Both the position numbers and the translations under genes were made by a program. 44,149 nucleotides of DNA from positions 1 through 44,149 of IMG/VR virus record IMGVR_UViG_3300028393_000115. The stretch is one strand, 5' to 3'. Below the pieces are notes generated by a model. That model made no database searches. It saw only the letters and a list, made by a program, of their open reading frames with translations, and was not told where the DNA came from. The number at the start of each line of letters is the position of its first letter. Position 1 is the stretch's first letter. Positions 1-7,801 of this stretch are shown one piece after another. Source of the DNA: a virus.

Positions 1-128
1 TCAATTTTATCAGGTTCGCCCGGGACTGTGACTTTAATAGTGTCGCCATCGTGCACGTCTGTGACGGTGGCTTCATAAGGCGGTGGCATGAACGCAAGAA
101 TCAGCGTTGTGAGGGTTGCAATCATCAT
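1..128 (-). CDS. Staphylococcal-nuclease-like protein, 5' part only (runs off the left edge)
   Basis: The visible 42 codons encode a hydrophobic N-terminus followed by VTDVHDGDTIKVTV, the first strand and metal-binding Asp region of the SNase fold. It is about 88% identical at DNA level (15 mismatches in 131 bases) to the start of the complete nuclease at 43613..44146, and most changes are silent or conservative. Two ATG codons stand in tandem (128 and 125). The upstream Shine-Dalgarno is weak. The catalytic Arg and Glu would lie beyond the edge. It is either a tandem paralogue, or the same locus from a diverged strain caused by closing a circular genome. Confidence 0.8.
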   Translation of the reverse strand, partial: MMIATLTTLILAFMPPPYEATVTDVHDGDTIKVTVPGEPDKI

Positions 129-131
129 TTG
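1..131. repeat. Left copy of imperfect terminal direct repeat
   Basis: Bases 1-131 align without gaps to 44019-44149, with 15 mismatches. The repeat reaches both window edges, so its true length is unknown. An exact assembly overlap is excluded by the mismatches. Confidence 0.85.
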
Positions 132-204
132 GGTATCGCTTTCTGAGTCGGTAAAAGGGCGGTACAAAGCATAAGACAAAGGCCGCAATGGTTGCAAAGA
201 TCAT
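73..204 (-). CDS. Possible 43-aa membrane peptide
   Basis: The ATG overlaps the stop of the 183-aa gene upstream in an ATGA junction, the coupling style used throughout this genome. The first 18 residues (MIFATIAAFVLCFVPPFY) form one hydrophobic segment, followed by a basic RLRKRYP stretch and a hydrophilic tail with two Cys. Its end overlaps the nuclease start by 56 bases, which argues against it, and no good Shine-Dalgarno is visible. If real, it would be a small membrane protein beside the lysis genes. It could be a chance ORF. Confidence 0.3.
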   Translation of the reverse strand: MIFATIAAFVLCFVPPFYRLRKRYPNDDCNPHNADSCVHATAL

Positions 205-752
205 ACAAGAGGCCCGTTTCCGTTTGATGGTGGTGGCCAGAGAGGTGGGAATTGTGCGAAGAATGCGGCCTTTGTAGGCACTTGCTGAGTACCGGCCTGA
301 ATTGCCGCAATGAGTCTTTTGTGCGTTATCCATACAAGATCTGAGTAAACGTTGGCTTGACTTGCCTCGACTACCCATTGTGGCTCGCTGCTGTCTAACC
401 AGCTTTTGGCCGAGACAATTGTATCGTAAGCAGGTTGTACTGCTTGATCCAAAAACGAGTCGATTGATTTTGCAATATCTGTCATCGTTGCGGTGGCGTA
501 AGCCAGAGCCTCAGCCGCTGTCATCGTTGATGCTGACCACGATTGCAATACCACGACGCCGCCAAATGTTCGCAATTCGGTTAGCTTTTGAACTGCTGGA
601 TTGATGATCGGCGGAGCGGTTTGCATAAATGGATACCAGCCGTAATTGGCTAGTTCAGGGTTTGTCAGTAGATGGAAATTGCTCACGTTGCCAAATACAA
701 TCGGCAGATTTTGAGGCTCTTGGATGATACCGTTGATAATCTGGCAGTGCAT
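201..752 (-). CDS. Tail-fibre-associated protein of unknown function, 183 aa
   Basis: The N-terminus (INGIIQEPQNLPIVFGNVSNF, then NPELANYGWYPF) resembles the short N-terminal module common in phage tail-fibre assembly and DUF4376-type proteins. The middle (about residues 75-150) is Ala-rich and helical, possibly coiled. The C-terminus is Pro-rich. It follows the fibre and lectin genes, so a role in fibre assembly or as part of the adsorption apparatus is the natural inference. I cannot assign the family firmly. Confidence 0.65.
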   Translation of the reverse strand: MHCQIINGIIQEPQNLPIVFGNVSNFHLLTNPELANYGWYPFMQTAPPIINPAVQKLTELRTFGGVVVLQSWSASTMTAAEALAYATATMTDIAKSIDSFLDQAVQPAYDTIVSAKSWLDSSEPQWVVEASQANVYSDLVWITHKRLIAAIQAGTQQVPTKAAFFAQFPPLWPPPSNGNGPLV

Positions 753-763
753 GGTTTAGAGCC

Positions 764-2161
764 TTATGTGTTAGGGAACGCGGTTGTTGGTGGTGTGAAG
801 TTTGCGGTGTATCGAGCTAAACCCTTGGTGACACGAAGATCGTCTAAATAGCCGTTAAACCAGCCTGTTGAGAAGTTAGGCGAAGCCCCGGCTACGAACT
901 GTTGTTGAGAGTTTAGATTGGATGCCGATGTCGTATTTGTTCCGCTTACGCCGTTGAGGTAAGGCGTGAAAACGCTTCCGTTTCTAACAATTGCAAAGTG
1001 ATACCATCCAGAGGTTGCCACTGATCCCATCAGCACGCCGCTAGCAAGATTCCACGAACTTCCGTTGCTTGAAAGATAGTAATTCAGTGTTCCAGAAGAA
1101 GCTGTGAAAATTGCAAAACTTATGGAGGTTCCGCTGTATATTGAGACTGGCTGTTGGCCTGATGCCACAGTATTAAAATAAATCCAGCCTTCGACCGTAA
1201 AATCCCCTGTGCTGATGTTTAGTAGTGCGTTATTTGCAACAATGTAGCTTGACCCGCCAAAGTATCCACTAGATCCGCCATACTTGCTTTGTGTCGTTGA
1301 AATCGTTGCGGACGATGATGTAACCGTCAGTGCATTCGGACCGCTGTCGGTAAATGTGGTCGAACCGTTGGTCCCATCCATGTGCAGCAGGAGCGAGACA
1401 TTATCAATCGACGCCATGCCCCATCTGTTTAGAAGGTAGGTCTTTATCGTTGCACACTCCGAATCCGTTAATTTGCGATTGTAGATTATAAGTTCGCCGA
1501 TTTGGCCAGTGAACCATTCCTGATTATAAGCGTGTTTACCGATGCAATCGGCTGTTTGTGCTGCACCACGCGAAGCGAATCCAGCGGTTGTAATTGTGCT
1601 AGGTGTGCCATATGGGCAATACTCGTAAGAAACGCCCACATTTGAGGCGAATTTCGTGAAGTTCCACCCTGTATATCCATCGTCGTTTGTGGTTGCAAAA
1701 CTACTTACGCCGTCACAGCCAGTGATAGATCGCGGGTGATAGCTGGTTATCGGGTAGTTAACACCACCACCCCCGTCATTTGATGACCAGACTTGTCCAG
1801 ATGTCCATTTGCAGATAGTAAATATCGTCACACCGCCCGTGCTGTAGGCACTAAAGTCGGCATGGGTCATGCCCTGAGTGCTTGCCCCGTTAAAGTCAAC
1901 GACCGGAAGGCCATATTTGCCGTTTGCCCCGTTTCGGTAGGTAGGGCCAGCACCCGACAGTCCCGATTTGTTGTAGTGTGTTCCACCCGACGCCTGATTC
2001 TGCCATGTGGCGATCTCTGTACCGTTGGCTGTAATTGCTGCCCCCGAACCGTCAAGCAGCCCTGCATCAGCCTTAAGCCATACGGTAAGACCAGAAATAC
2101 CACTTGGGCCGGTTGGAGCCGTTGAAACCGTTTGTATTTGTCGTAGCTTATCGGCGATCAT
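764..2161 (-). CDS. Two-domain concanavalin/LamG-like lectin protein, likely receptor-binding, 465 aa
   Basis: Translation is taken from the ATG that overlaps the stop of the preceding fibre gene (ATGA at 2158-2161). Upstream in-frame codons lie inside the fibre gene. Residues about 25-255 form a jelly-roll lectin module (GLTVWLKADAG near the start, EWFTGQIGELIIYNRKLTD near the end). Residues about 255-460 form a second LamG_3-type module (DNVSLLLHMDGTNGST, FTVEGWIYFNT, GYLDDLRVTKGLARY). Such modules bind glycans. Placed after a fibre shaft gene, it is probably the distal receptor-recognition protein of the virion. No enzyme motif is seen. Confidence 0.85.
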   Translation of the reverse strand: MIADKLRQIQTVSTAPTGPSGISGLTVWLKADAGLLDGSGAAITANGTEIATWQNQASGGTHYNKSGLSGAGPTYRNGANGKYGLPVVDFNGASTQGMTHADFSAYSTGGVTIFTICKWTSGQVWSSNDGGGGVNYPITSYHPRSITGCDGVSSFATTNDDGYTGWNFTKFASNVGVSYEYCPYGTPSTITTAGFASRGAAQTADCIGKHAYNQEWFTGQIGELIIYNRKLTDSECATIKTYLLNRWGMASIDNVSLLLHMDGTNGSTTFTDSGPNALTVTSSSATISTTQSKYGGSSGYFGGSSYIVANNALLNISTGDFTVEGWIYFNTVASGQQPVSIYSGTSISFAIFTASSGTLNYYLSSNGSSWNLASGVLMGSVATSGWYHFAIVRNGSVFTPYLNGVSGTNTTSASNLNSQQQFVAGASPNFSTGWFNGYLDDLRVTKGLARYTANFTPPTTAFPNT

Positions 2162-3363
2162 TGATTTTGCCCCGCAACATAAGCTCGCCACGTTGTTCCC
2201 GTGTCGGTTGTGTAGAAGATGAAAGTGTCTGTTTTTCCGCTTGTACTCGTCGGAACGGGAGCTGTGCCGCCTGTCCATTTGAATGCCGCAGGCCCCCATG
2301 TTATCGCGCGTGCCGTGCCGTCGGCTGTGAATTCCAGCGAAAAACTTGCCGCCACGCTCGCTGGCGTGTTGGTAATCGTGATTGTCGAGATTGCTGCATT
2401 CAGCGAAACCTTGAAAAAGTTGCTCGACGATAGATCAAGCGTTAATGTGCCCGATGTGATGGCAGGTGAGGTAAAGGTTTCCATCCATCCTTGCAATTTC
2501 GGCTGGCTTGTAATGTTTCCTAGAAAGCTCATTGTGCCGTTTACAGAAGTCGCACCTAGCGTCTTATTCGTAAGCGTTTGCGTGCCGGTCAATGTGGCAG
2601 TGGTTGAAATTGGCGCGTAAGTTGACGCCGCCGTACTGGAAAGGACCGCAATCCCGCCTGTCACAAAGGCCGTCGTCGCTACTTGAGTCGTGTTGGTTCC
2701 CGCCGTTGCCGTTGGGGCCGATGGAGTGCCTGTGAGTGATGGGCTTGCGATCGGTGCATAGGTGGAACTGGCGTTGGAAGTCGTCAGGTACAGCGTCAAG
2801 TTTGGCGTGCCAGTGATGTTGGCATAGGTCAGGTTTGCAGAGGTCAGAGCGTCCGTAATGTTGTAACCGCCCAGGGTGGTGGGCGTGCTGGTGATTGTTG
2901 ACCATGCCTGAGTATGGGCAAGTGGCGTGCGTGCGTCCGTCAGTGCGGAGTTGCTGGTCAGGACATAAGAGCCGGTAGCTTGTTTGCCGTCCAGTGCTGT
3001 TTGCAAGCCAGTCACGTTGGCGATGGCGTGCGTGTGCCCAAGGACTGAGTACGTCGCATTGGCCGTGGAAGTCAGCAGGTAGCCAGTCAGATTGGCCGCT
3101 GTCAGCCCGTCTGTGATACCGTGTAATGCCAACGTCGCTGGCAAGCCTGTCAGGTTGGCAAATGGCAGATTCGCCGTACCGTTGGCTGAAAGTAGACCGT
3201 TGGCTTGCACAGTCAGGCCAGTACCGACGATCACGCCGCCGATGGTTGTATTGGTTGCCGCTGTGGTCGATCCGCCATAGATTGTGACTGGTGCCGGATT
3301 GACAACAATCCTGGCCGGAATTGTCTGGGTGATTGTGATTTGTGTTGGATCAGCCACGGACAA
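2158..3363 (-). CDS. Tail fibre / stalk protein, 401 aa
   Basis: The protein is rich in Thr, Ala, Ser and Asn. It carries short beta-repeat units typical of trimeric phage fibres, for example NLTGLPATLALHGITDGL, ALDGKQATGSYVLTSNSALTD and SLTGTPSAPTATAGTNTTQ followed by VATTAFV. The C-terminal 110 residues (from about PKLQGWMETF) look globular and beta-rich. Its start overlaps the end of the 119-aa gene by 14 bases, and its stop overlaps the lectin start. The context (portal, small genes, fibre, lectin) suggests an adsorption module. Confidence 0.85.
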   Translation of the reverse strand: MSVADPTQITITQTIPARIVVNPAPVTIYGGSTTAATNTTIGGVIVGTGLTVQANGLLSANGTANLPFANLTGLPATLALHGITDGLTAANLTGYLLTSTANATYSVLGHTHAIANVTGLQTALDGKQATGSYVLTSNSALTDARTPLAHTQAWSTITSTPTTLGGYNITDALTSANLTYANITGTPNLTLYLTTSNASSTYAPIASPSLTGTPSAPTATAGTNTTQVATTAFVTGGIAVLSSTAASTYAPISTTATLTGTQTLTNKTLGATSVNGTMSFLGNITSQPKLQGWMETFTSPAITSGTLTLDLSSSNFFKVSLNAAISTITITNTPASVAASFSLEFTADGTARAITWGPAAFKWTGGTAPVPTSTSGKTDTFIFYTTDTGTTWRAYVAGQNQ

Positions 3364-3709
3364 TTACCTCCACATTTCCAGAGATGATTGTTCTTAGATA
3401 GCCCGTGGTTTGGGTCATATCGACTGCATGGGAACCGAATCCTATTCCAAGTGACGCAATTTGATCCTTGGTATAATCCACTGCAATTGATCCGTTGGCG
3501 GTGCTTAATATTCTTATGTTGCCAGTAATTACAACACTGTTAACTGTCATGTTTGCACTAAATGCACTACCAGTAATATTTGAAGCGACAAAAGATGTTG
3601 TATTATTCGTTGTAACACAACTGCCTATTGTAAAAGGCAATGTCAAATTGTTGCCCAATATTACTTGAACATTTTCGATAGCTGGAAGCTGTGAGAATAG
3701 ATAGGACAT
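3350..3709 (-). CDS. Virion protein of unknown function, probable fibre attachment or cap, 119 aa
   Basis: A beta-rich, Thr/Asn/Ile-rich sequence with a DYTKDQIASLGIGFGSHAVDM segment. No family was recognised with certainty; the composition resembles N-terminal domains of phage receptor-binding or baseplate proteins that handle dimensionless quantities (BppU-like). It starts in a TAATG junction with the 49-aa gene and overlaps the fibre gene by 14 bases, so it is translated as part of the fibre unit. Confidence 0.65.
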   Translation of the reverse strand: MSYLFSQLPAIENVQVILGNNLTLPFTIGSCVTTNNTTSFVASNITGSAFSANMTVNSVVITGNIRILSTANGSIAVDYTKDQIASLGIGFGSHAVDMTQTTGYLRTIISGNVEVIVRG

Positions 3710-3858
3710 TATTTAGACTCCAGTGGTTTGGATCTGGAATCAGTGATAGCTTTATAAGCGAGCTGTTCAGCCTGTTTGCGAGTCAGCTTGCCATCAAACT
3801 CGATGATCGCGGCCCGTTCTTCAAACCGTTCAGTTTCCGCTGGACTTAGCTGAATCAT
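3709..3858 (-). CDS. Small 49-aa protein between portal and fibre genes
   Basis: The ATG at 3858 has a strong GGAGG five bases upstream. The reading frame, MIQLSPAETERFEERAAIIE then FDGKLTRKQAEQLAYKAI, ends in a TAA sharing bases with the next ATG. The FEERAAIIEFDG...RKQAEQLA pattern is a recurrent short helical motif in small phage and plasmid proteins and at the end of some replication proteins; its function is not known to me. The start lies inside the portal 3' end (29-base overlap), as expected for tightly packed late genes. Confidence 0.8.
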   Translation of the reverse strand: MIQLSPAETERFEERAAIIEFDGKLTRKQAEQLAYKAITDSRSKPLESK

Positions 3859-5449
3859 CTGAGCCTCCGCTCTGTCCTTCAGGTGGAACTGGTGGGGCCA
3901 AAGGTGCTTGTGCCATTGCCAGCATCATGTTCTCCTGTTGAAGCAGGTCCATGGTCTGCTGTGTCTTGGCAAACGCTTCTTCGATAGGAATATTCAAGTC
4001 GTCTGCTGTCATCTCGGTGCGAGACTTTAATTGGAAGTTTAGCTGGAATGAATCGTGGGCGTCACGTTCAGGGCCAGGCCGATTCTTGGTCATGATCGGC
4101 CAGACAAGCCGAAATGTACTATCAAAATCGCTTAGAGCTTGTTGGATTACCATTATTTGTTGTTCGATGTAGCTTGCTGACTCAAAATCTTGCGGCTGTG
4201 CGGTTGCAAGTTGAGCAAGGCAGAACTCCATACATTTTTTGGCAATCTTTCTTTCAAAGTATTCGTACATTCGTTGTCGGGATTCGGCACGTTCGATCAG
4301 GGGAAGTTGTTCCGACATAATGGCAACACCGGACGTTCCTCCCTGTTGTTCCATGCGGATTGTTGAGGCAGGTACGCCAAGCATCTCGACAATATGGTCG
4401 ATGTATTGAGTCAGGTCTTGCCAGTCGTAATTTGTAAACGATAGGTCTGGGGCAAGAAATTCGGCAATCGCTTCATGGTTGGTAAGTTCTACATTTCCAG
4501 TTGATTCAAGCCTTGTGTATTGGCCTGGCTTTTGATCGCGTGGCAAGTTCCAATCTGCTTTTACGTTTCTGAGTATTCCTTTTGGTCGCCAGTGGACAAT
4601 CTGGTCTGCTAAATCCGATAAACGTCGATTGACATGAAGATTCAAATGAGCTAGTTGTTGTCCGATACCTGATACCCAAAATGTATTACGTGGTTGTTCA
4701 AAGTGAATGAACTCGAATGGCACCATTCCAAGGTAGTTGGGTTGTGGGTATCCAAAATCTTCCTTCATGCCCTGAGTCATGTTTGTTTGCTGCGCTTGCG
4801 TTACTTGAGACGTAAGAGTTGGAGAAGAATATCTGCAAACCTCTTCAGCCGTAAAGACACGGGCGACTTTTGTATCTCCAAAATTGGATAGGGTGGCAAC
4901 GCACCAAGGTTCCAATGGATCTTCGGAGCGAAAGATTGGTACAAATTCCGATGCGTCCCAAAGTCTCATCTTGACTGGTATTTTATAAGCATCTGGGCCG
5001 TTGTTTGGCAGGAATTCCAGAGCTGCTACGGTTGTGATGTAAGTTGTTCTATCTGCTAACTGCATAAGGCTATCAAAATTATTGGCACGGTAGATATCAC
5101 TGAGCATCTGGGTCGCAATCGGGTTTCCTGATATTTCCCGTTTTGGCCCTTTTCTATAAAGATGTGTTGAGAGAACGTCTACGGTTCGCCTCATAATCAT
5201 TGAAAAACGGATTGCCTGTTCTCTTGATCTGTCTGACCCTATCCAAGTGGTAAGGTAAGGCATAAAATTGCCATCGTAACAATCTCTACAAACGCCAGAA
5301 GATGTCAGCCTGATCTGGTCAGACTGGAACCCTTCACCAACAATCTCTTTTACCCGATCCATTGTATCAGCAACAAGAACCGAAGGCACTGCTCCTATGT
5401 TTCGGCTTGGACTGTCGTTTGGTGCAAATATGCTGCCGATGTTGATCAT
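3830..5449 (-). CDS. Portal protein, 539 aa
   Basis: Size, position directly after the terminase large subunit, and sequence style fit a dodecameric portal of the SPP1 gp6/DUF4055 kind. The N-terminal half has helical segments around SDRSREQAIRFSMIMRRTVDVL and membrane-distal wing-like beta stretches. A long helix near HLNLHVNRRLSDLADQIVHW and a Gln-rich, coiled C-terminal third follow. It would form the DNA gate at the procapsid vertex and dock terminase. The ATG has a weak AAAGG upstream. It is preceded by a 109-bp gap holding a promoter, tandem repeats and an operator-like palindrome. Confidence 0.85.
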   Translation of the reverse strand: MINIGSIFAPNDSPSRNIGAVPSVLVADTMDRVKEIVGEGFQSDQIRLTSSGVCRDCYDGNFMPYLTTWIGSDRSREQAIRFSMIMRRTVDVLSTHLYRKGPKREISGNPIATQMLSDIYRANNFDSLMQLADRTTYITTVAALEFLPNNGPDAYKIPVKMRLWDASEFVPIFRSEDPLEPWCVATLSNFGDTKVARVFTAEEVCRYSSPTLTSQVTQAQQTNMTQGMKEDFGYPQPNYLGMVPFEFIHFEQPRNTFWVSGIGQQLAHLNLHVNRRLSDLADQIVHWRPKGILRNVKADWNLPRDQKPGQYTRLESTGNVELTNHEAIAEFLAPDLSFTNYDWQDLTQYIDHIVEMLGVPASTIRMEQQGGTSGVAIMSEQLPLIERAESRQRMYEYFERKIAKKCMEFCLAQLATAQPQDFESASYIEQQIMVIQQALSDFDSTFRLVWPIMTKNRPGPERDAHDSFQLNFQLKSRTEMTADDLNIPIEEAFAKTQQTMDLLQQENMMLAMAQAPLAPPVPPEGQSGGSDDSAKSSGN

Positions 5450-5469
5450 GGACTATTGCCTTTTGTGTT

Positions 5470-5483
5470 CTGGTCAATACCAG
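5470..5483 (-). promoter_or_regulatory. Operator-like palindrome, site 1 (before portal)
   Basis: CTGGTCAATACCAG, a 5-bp inverted repeat around CAAT, lies 21 bases before the portal ATG and about +19 to +32 of the predicted promoter. It shares the GTCAATAC core with five other intergenic sites. Confidence 0.6.
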
Positions 5484-5520
5484 CATTACCAGCACTACCA
5501 GTATGAACAGTATGAACATA
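5478..5520. repeat. Short tandem repeats, 9-10 bp unit, before portal
   Basis: Successive units TACCAGCAT, TACCAGCAC, TACCAGTATGA and ACAGTATGA run from the palindrome into the -10 region of the portal promoter. The spacing near one helical turn would place protein contacts on one face of the DNA. Confidence 0.55.
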
Positions 5521-5537
5521 ATTGGATGTTGAGTCAA
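5509..5537 (-). promoter_or_regulatory. Predicted promoter for portal and downstream late genes
   Basis: On the minus strand, TTGACT (5532-5537), a 17-base spacer and CATACT (5509-5514). The predicted start is near 5502, giving a leader of about 50 nt that contains the tandem repeats and operator site 1. Confidence 0.5.
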
Positions 5538-5558
5538 TAGTTGATTGCTGTCATCTTT

Positions 5559-6953
5559 TTAGTCCAGAAAAGCGAATGATTGGCCAAGGCAGTCGGCTAG
5601 GTCTGGGGAGTGGCCGAGCATGTTGACGACCTCATCTTTATCAGTGATTCCGAGTGTATCTGTTGCGTTCAGGACGTATCTGATAGACATAAGTTCTCTT
5701 TTGAGTGGGGCAAGGAGTTGCTGAGGGATTGAGAATGGCCTAAACCACGATCCGTTTGGATCAAGTCTGCTTCTGAGTTGCCAGTAGGACCACGATCTTA
5801 TGTTTCGGAACTGTTTGTTAGCTGCACGGCCCCCAACGTAAGGGGTAGGGTTAAAGATTCCGACCGATCTTAGCCGGAATGCAAAATCTGCTCCAATACC
5901 TGCCTGATCGAATGTGATACGGTGATCAGATATGTCGTGCTGCCGTTTTAGTTCGAATGCTTTCCAAGCGGTCTGTTCAAGAGTCGCTGTGTTGGATTCC
6001 CAGTACGTGATGATCCCGTTGTCGTCGCGTACATAGACGACCGATCTGTCACCACCGCCGCCAGTCCCTAGGTCGATTGAGATCCGTTTTGGTCCACCAG
6101 GGATGTGCTGAGATTGTTCGCAAGCGTTAAACCAATCGATAGGGATAAGTGTTGCTGAATCCGCTTCGGGGAACTCGGCTTGAATGTGCGGTTTCCACCA
6201 TAACGAACCTTCCCCCCATTCTCGCCTCATTTTCTCTAGCCAACCCTTGCTTGCCATGCCCCTTGCCGAATGTTCGACGGTAATGTCGGGCGACATGGTG
6301 GACGGAATTTTGATGAGGTTGACCTTCTTGTCAGGTTGAGACATTTGCCTCATGCACCGCTCGTAGAAAACTCCTTCTGGACGGAGCGGGTTCCCGATAA
6401 GGAGCGTTCTATGAGGTGCAAGGGAGTCGAGTGCTTCGTAAATTTCTCTATCGACACCGGAGGCTTCATCGACGATGAAAGAGAGGTTTCCTGCATGGTG
6501 ACCGGAGAGCCGTTCCTTTTTCTTGGTGGAGTAGGCGAGTACCCACCAATCTTCTGCAATTTCTATTTTCATCGGCTGTTTATAGACTCTAGCTTTTGGG
6601 AATAGCTTGTAAGGGCATTCGTGAAAGGCTTTGAGTATATAAGACCAGCAGACTTCCTTGAGCTGTGTCTCGGATGGTGCTGTGACGATCACCTTACTGT
6701 TCTTATGGTACATCATGTACCAAAGAACCAATGCCGCGACGCTAAAACTCTTTCCTACAGAGTTACCTGCCATGCATAGCGTTGTCTCTTTTTGTCTAAA
6801 GCTCTCCGCAAGTTCTGCCTGTTTTGTCCAGAATGGTGGTCTGTTGAGCACGACTTTGTTAAATCGAGTAATAGAATTCTTGCACGGTTCGTATTCGTTG
6901 AATAACCAAGGCGGGGTAGGCTTGGAGATCATGAAGTCGGTAGATACCTTCAA
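5559..6953 (-). CDS. terL: Terminase large subunit, 464 aa
   Basis: A two-domain packaging motor. Walker A is GNSVGKS (63-69) and Walker B is LSFIVDEAS with D162/E163. An adenine-binding/motor region starts near FWTKQAELAESF. The C-terminal RNase H-like nuclease shows its acidic residues in ISIDLGTGGGGDRS (D294, D302), ITFDQAGIG (D349) and HSPDLADCL (D451/D454). It cuts and pumps the concatemer into the procapsid with the portal. Its ATG overlaps the stop of the 60-aa gene (ATGA). The length is normal and nothing is missing. Confidence 0.97.
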   Translation of the reverse strand: MKVSTDFMISKPTPPWLFNEYEPCKNSITRFNKVVLNRPPFWTKQAELAESFRQKETTLCMAGNSVGKSFSVAALVLWYMMYHKNSKVIVTAPSETQLKEVCWSYILKAFHECPYKLFPKARVYKQPMKIEIAEDWWVLAYSTKKKERLSGHHAGNLSFIVDEASGVDREIYEALDSLAPHRTLLIGNPLRPEGVFYERCMRQMSQPDKKVNLIKIPSTMSPDITVEHSARGMASKGWLEKMRREWGEGSLWWKPHIQAEFPEADSATLIPIDWFNACEQSQHIPGGPKRISIDLGTGGGGDRSVVYVRDDNGIITYWESNTATLEQTAWKAFELKRQHDISDHRITFDQAGIGADFAFRLRSVGIFNPTPYVGGRAANKQFRNIRSWSYWQLRSRLDPNGSWFRPFSIPQQLLAPLKRELMSIRYVLNATDTLGITDKDEVVNMLGHSPDLADCLGQSFAFLD

Positions 6954-7132
6954 GAGACATTACCTTTGCTTGCGATTGTTGCATTCAGGTCTGCAATCTG
7001 AGCCTCTAATTGGCGAACATACTTTAATATGCATAGATCGACAGCATCCTGTAATGTCGGATATTCCGGCGTCACTTCTTCTGTACGGGCTATTTCTCTC
7101 TTAGCTAGTGCGATCATTTCTTTGTCTGTCAT
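6950..7132 (-). CDS. 60-aa coiled-coil protein between terminase genes
   Basis: It starts at an ATG overlapping the stop of the small-terminase candidate (ATGA, 7129-7132) and ends overlapping the terL start (ATGA, 6950-6953). The sequence begins MTDKEMIALAKREIARTEEV and ends in a leucine-spaced helix (YVRQLEAQIADLNATIASK) that should form a short coiled coil. The position suggests a packaging accessory, but I do not recognise a family. A longer in-frame ORF upstream overlaps the neighbouring gene fully and is not believed. Confidence 0.75.
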   Translation of the reverse strand: MTDKEMIALAKREIARTEEVTPEYPTLQDAVDLCILKYVRQLEAQIADLNATIASKGNVS

Positions 7133-7521
7133 GATTCTTCCTCTGTTGTAACGTCGATGAATTCGATAGACGGCATAGGTGCATCGGATACGATAGGTTC
7201 CCTTGTAGGACCGTCCGCAAGCGAGTAAGCAATATTCTTTTCGAGGTTGCTGAGTATCTCGAACTTGTCTCGTTGAAGTAGTGCGTAGTCTACAGCAATA
7301 GCGTTCTTGATATTCGAGTTGGACATCTCGACGAGCACTTTTGTTGCAGAGATAACGTCCCTTGCAGGATGCCGACCGTCTACGTTTTCGATAATCTCCG
7401 AAACAATCCGTGCCGATCTCTCTTTCTGTTCCTGACTTACCGGCCATTCCTCCTTTACAGCTTTCTTTAGCATTCCCAAAATCTCGCGAGTTGTGAGTCC
7501 GTCGTAATTCCTGTCGCTCAA
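7129..7521 (-). CDS. Probable terminase small subunit, about 130 aa
   Basis: Assigned mainly from position: first gene of the late operon, two genes before terL. The N-terminal part (GLTTREILGMLKKAVKEEW, SQEQKERSARIVSEII) is helical and could be the DNA-recognition domain. A helical middle (DYALLQRDKFEILSNLEKNIAYSL) may be the oligomerisation region, and the tail is acidic. The TTG at 7521 has AAGGGG seven bases upstream and is preferred over the in-frame TTG at 7548. No ATG start is available. Family membership is not certain. Confidence 0.6.
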   Translation of the reverse strand: MSDRNYDGLTTREILGMLKKAVKEEWPVSQEQKERSARIVSEIIENVDGRHPARDVISATKVLVEMSNSNIKNAIAVDYALLQRDKFEILSNLEKNIAYSLADGPTREPIVSDAPMPSIEFIDVTTEEES

Positions 7522-7608
7522 TAGACTTACCCCTTCCCCTCTTGACAAGGACTAAAACGTATGGTACCCTAGGTATGGGCAGGCCGGAAACTTGTCCTGT
7601 ACCAACTT

Positions 7609-7622
7609 CCAGTATTGACCAA
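7609..7622. promoter_or_regulatory. Operator-like palindrome, site 2 (at start of late transcript)
   Basis: CCAGTATTGACCAA on plus, TTGGTCAATACTGG on minus. It covers about +2 to +15 of the transcript predicted from the 7631-7659 promoter, where bound protein would block initiation or escape. Confidence 0.6.
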
Positions 7623-7630
7623 CACACTTA

Positions 7631-7659
7631 GTATTACTCCATTACACGTTTACTGTCAA
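7631..7659 (-). promoter_or_regulatory. Late operon promoter
   Basis: On the minus strand, a perfect TTGACA -35 (7654-7659), a 17-base spacer and TAATAC -10 (7631-7636). The predicted start is near 7624. It lies between the last early gene and the first terminase gene, so it should drive the packaging and structural block. It is the best sigma-70-type match I found in the window. Confidence 0.7.
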
Positions 7660-7678
7660 CCTAGACAACGACGCTTCC

Positions 7679-7693
7679 TCAGACGATGTCTGA
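7679..7693. promoter_or_regulatory. Possible activator site upstream of the late promoter
   Basis: TCAGAC-GAT-GTCTGA is a perfect 6-bp inverted repeat with a 3-bp centre. Its centre is about 62 bases before the predicted transcription start, the classic spacing for an activator touching polymerase from upstream. No cognate protein is known. Confidence 0.4.
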
Positions 7694-7801
7694 CGACTGG
7701 CCGTTTTCTACAGTAAAACTTGACAATAAAAAAAACTGGAATTTTAGTGAATACTGGGAACGGGGTGGGTCATTGGATATGCTTAATCGCTTGGGTGCTG
7801 G

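Noticed and set aside
6658-7104. 148-aa plus ORF over the terL 5' end
   Set aside because: Antisense to terL and the 60-aa gene, both with clear coding features.
6950-7627. 225-aa frame reading through the small terminase gene
   Set aside because: The first 165 residues overlap another gene completely; only the last 60 follow an ATGA-coupled start.
7718-7746. Rightward promoter TTGACA-N17-TTTAGT
   Set aside because: Good -35 but poor -10, and no gene or terminator follows on the plus strand.
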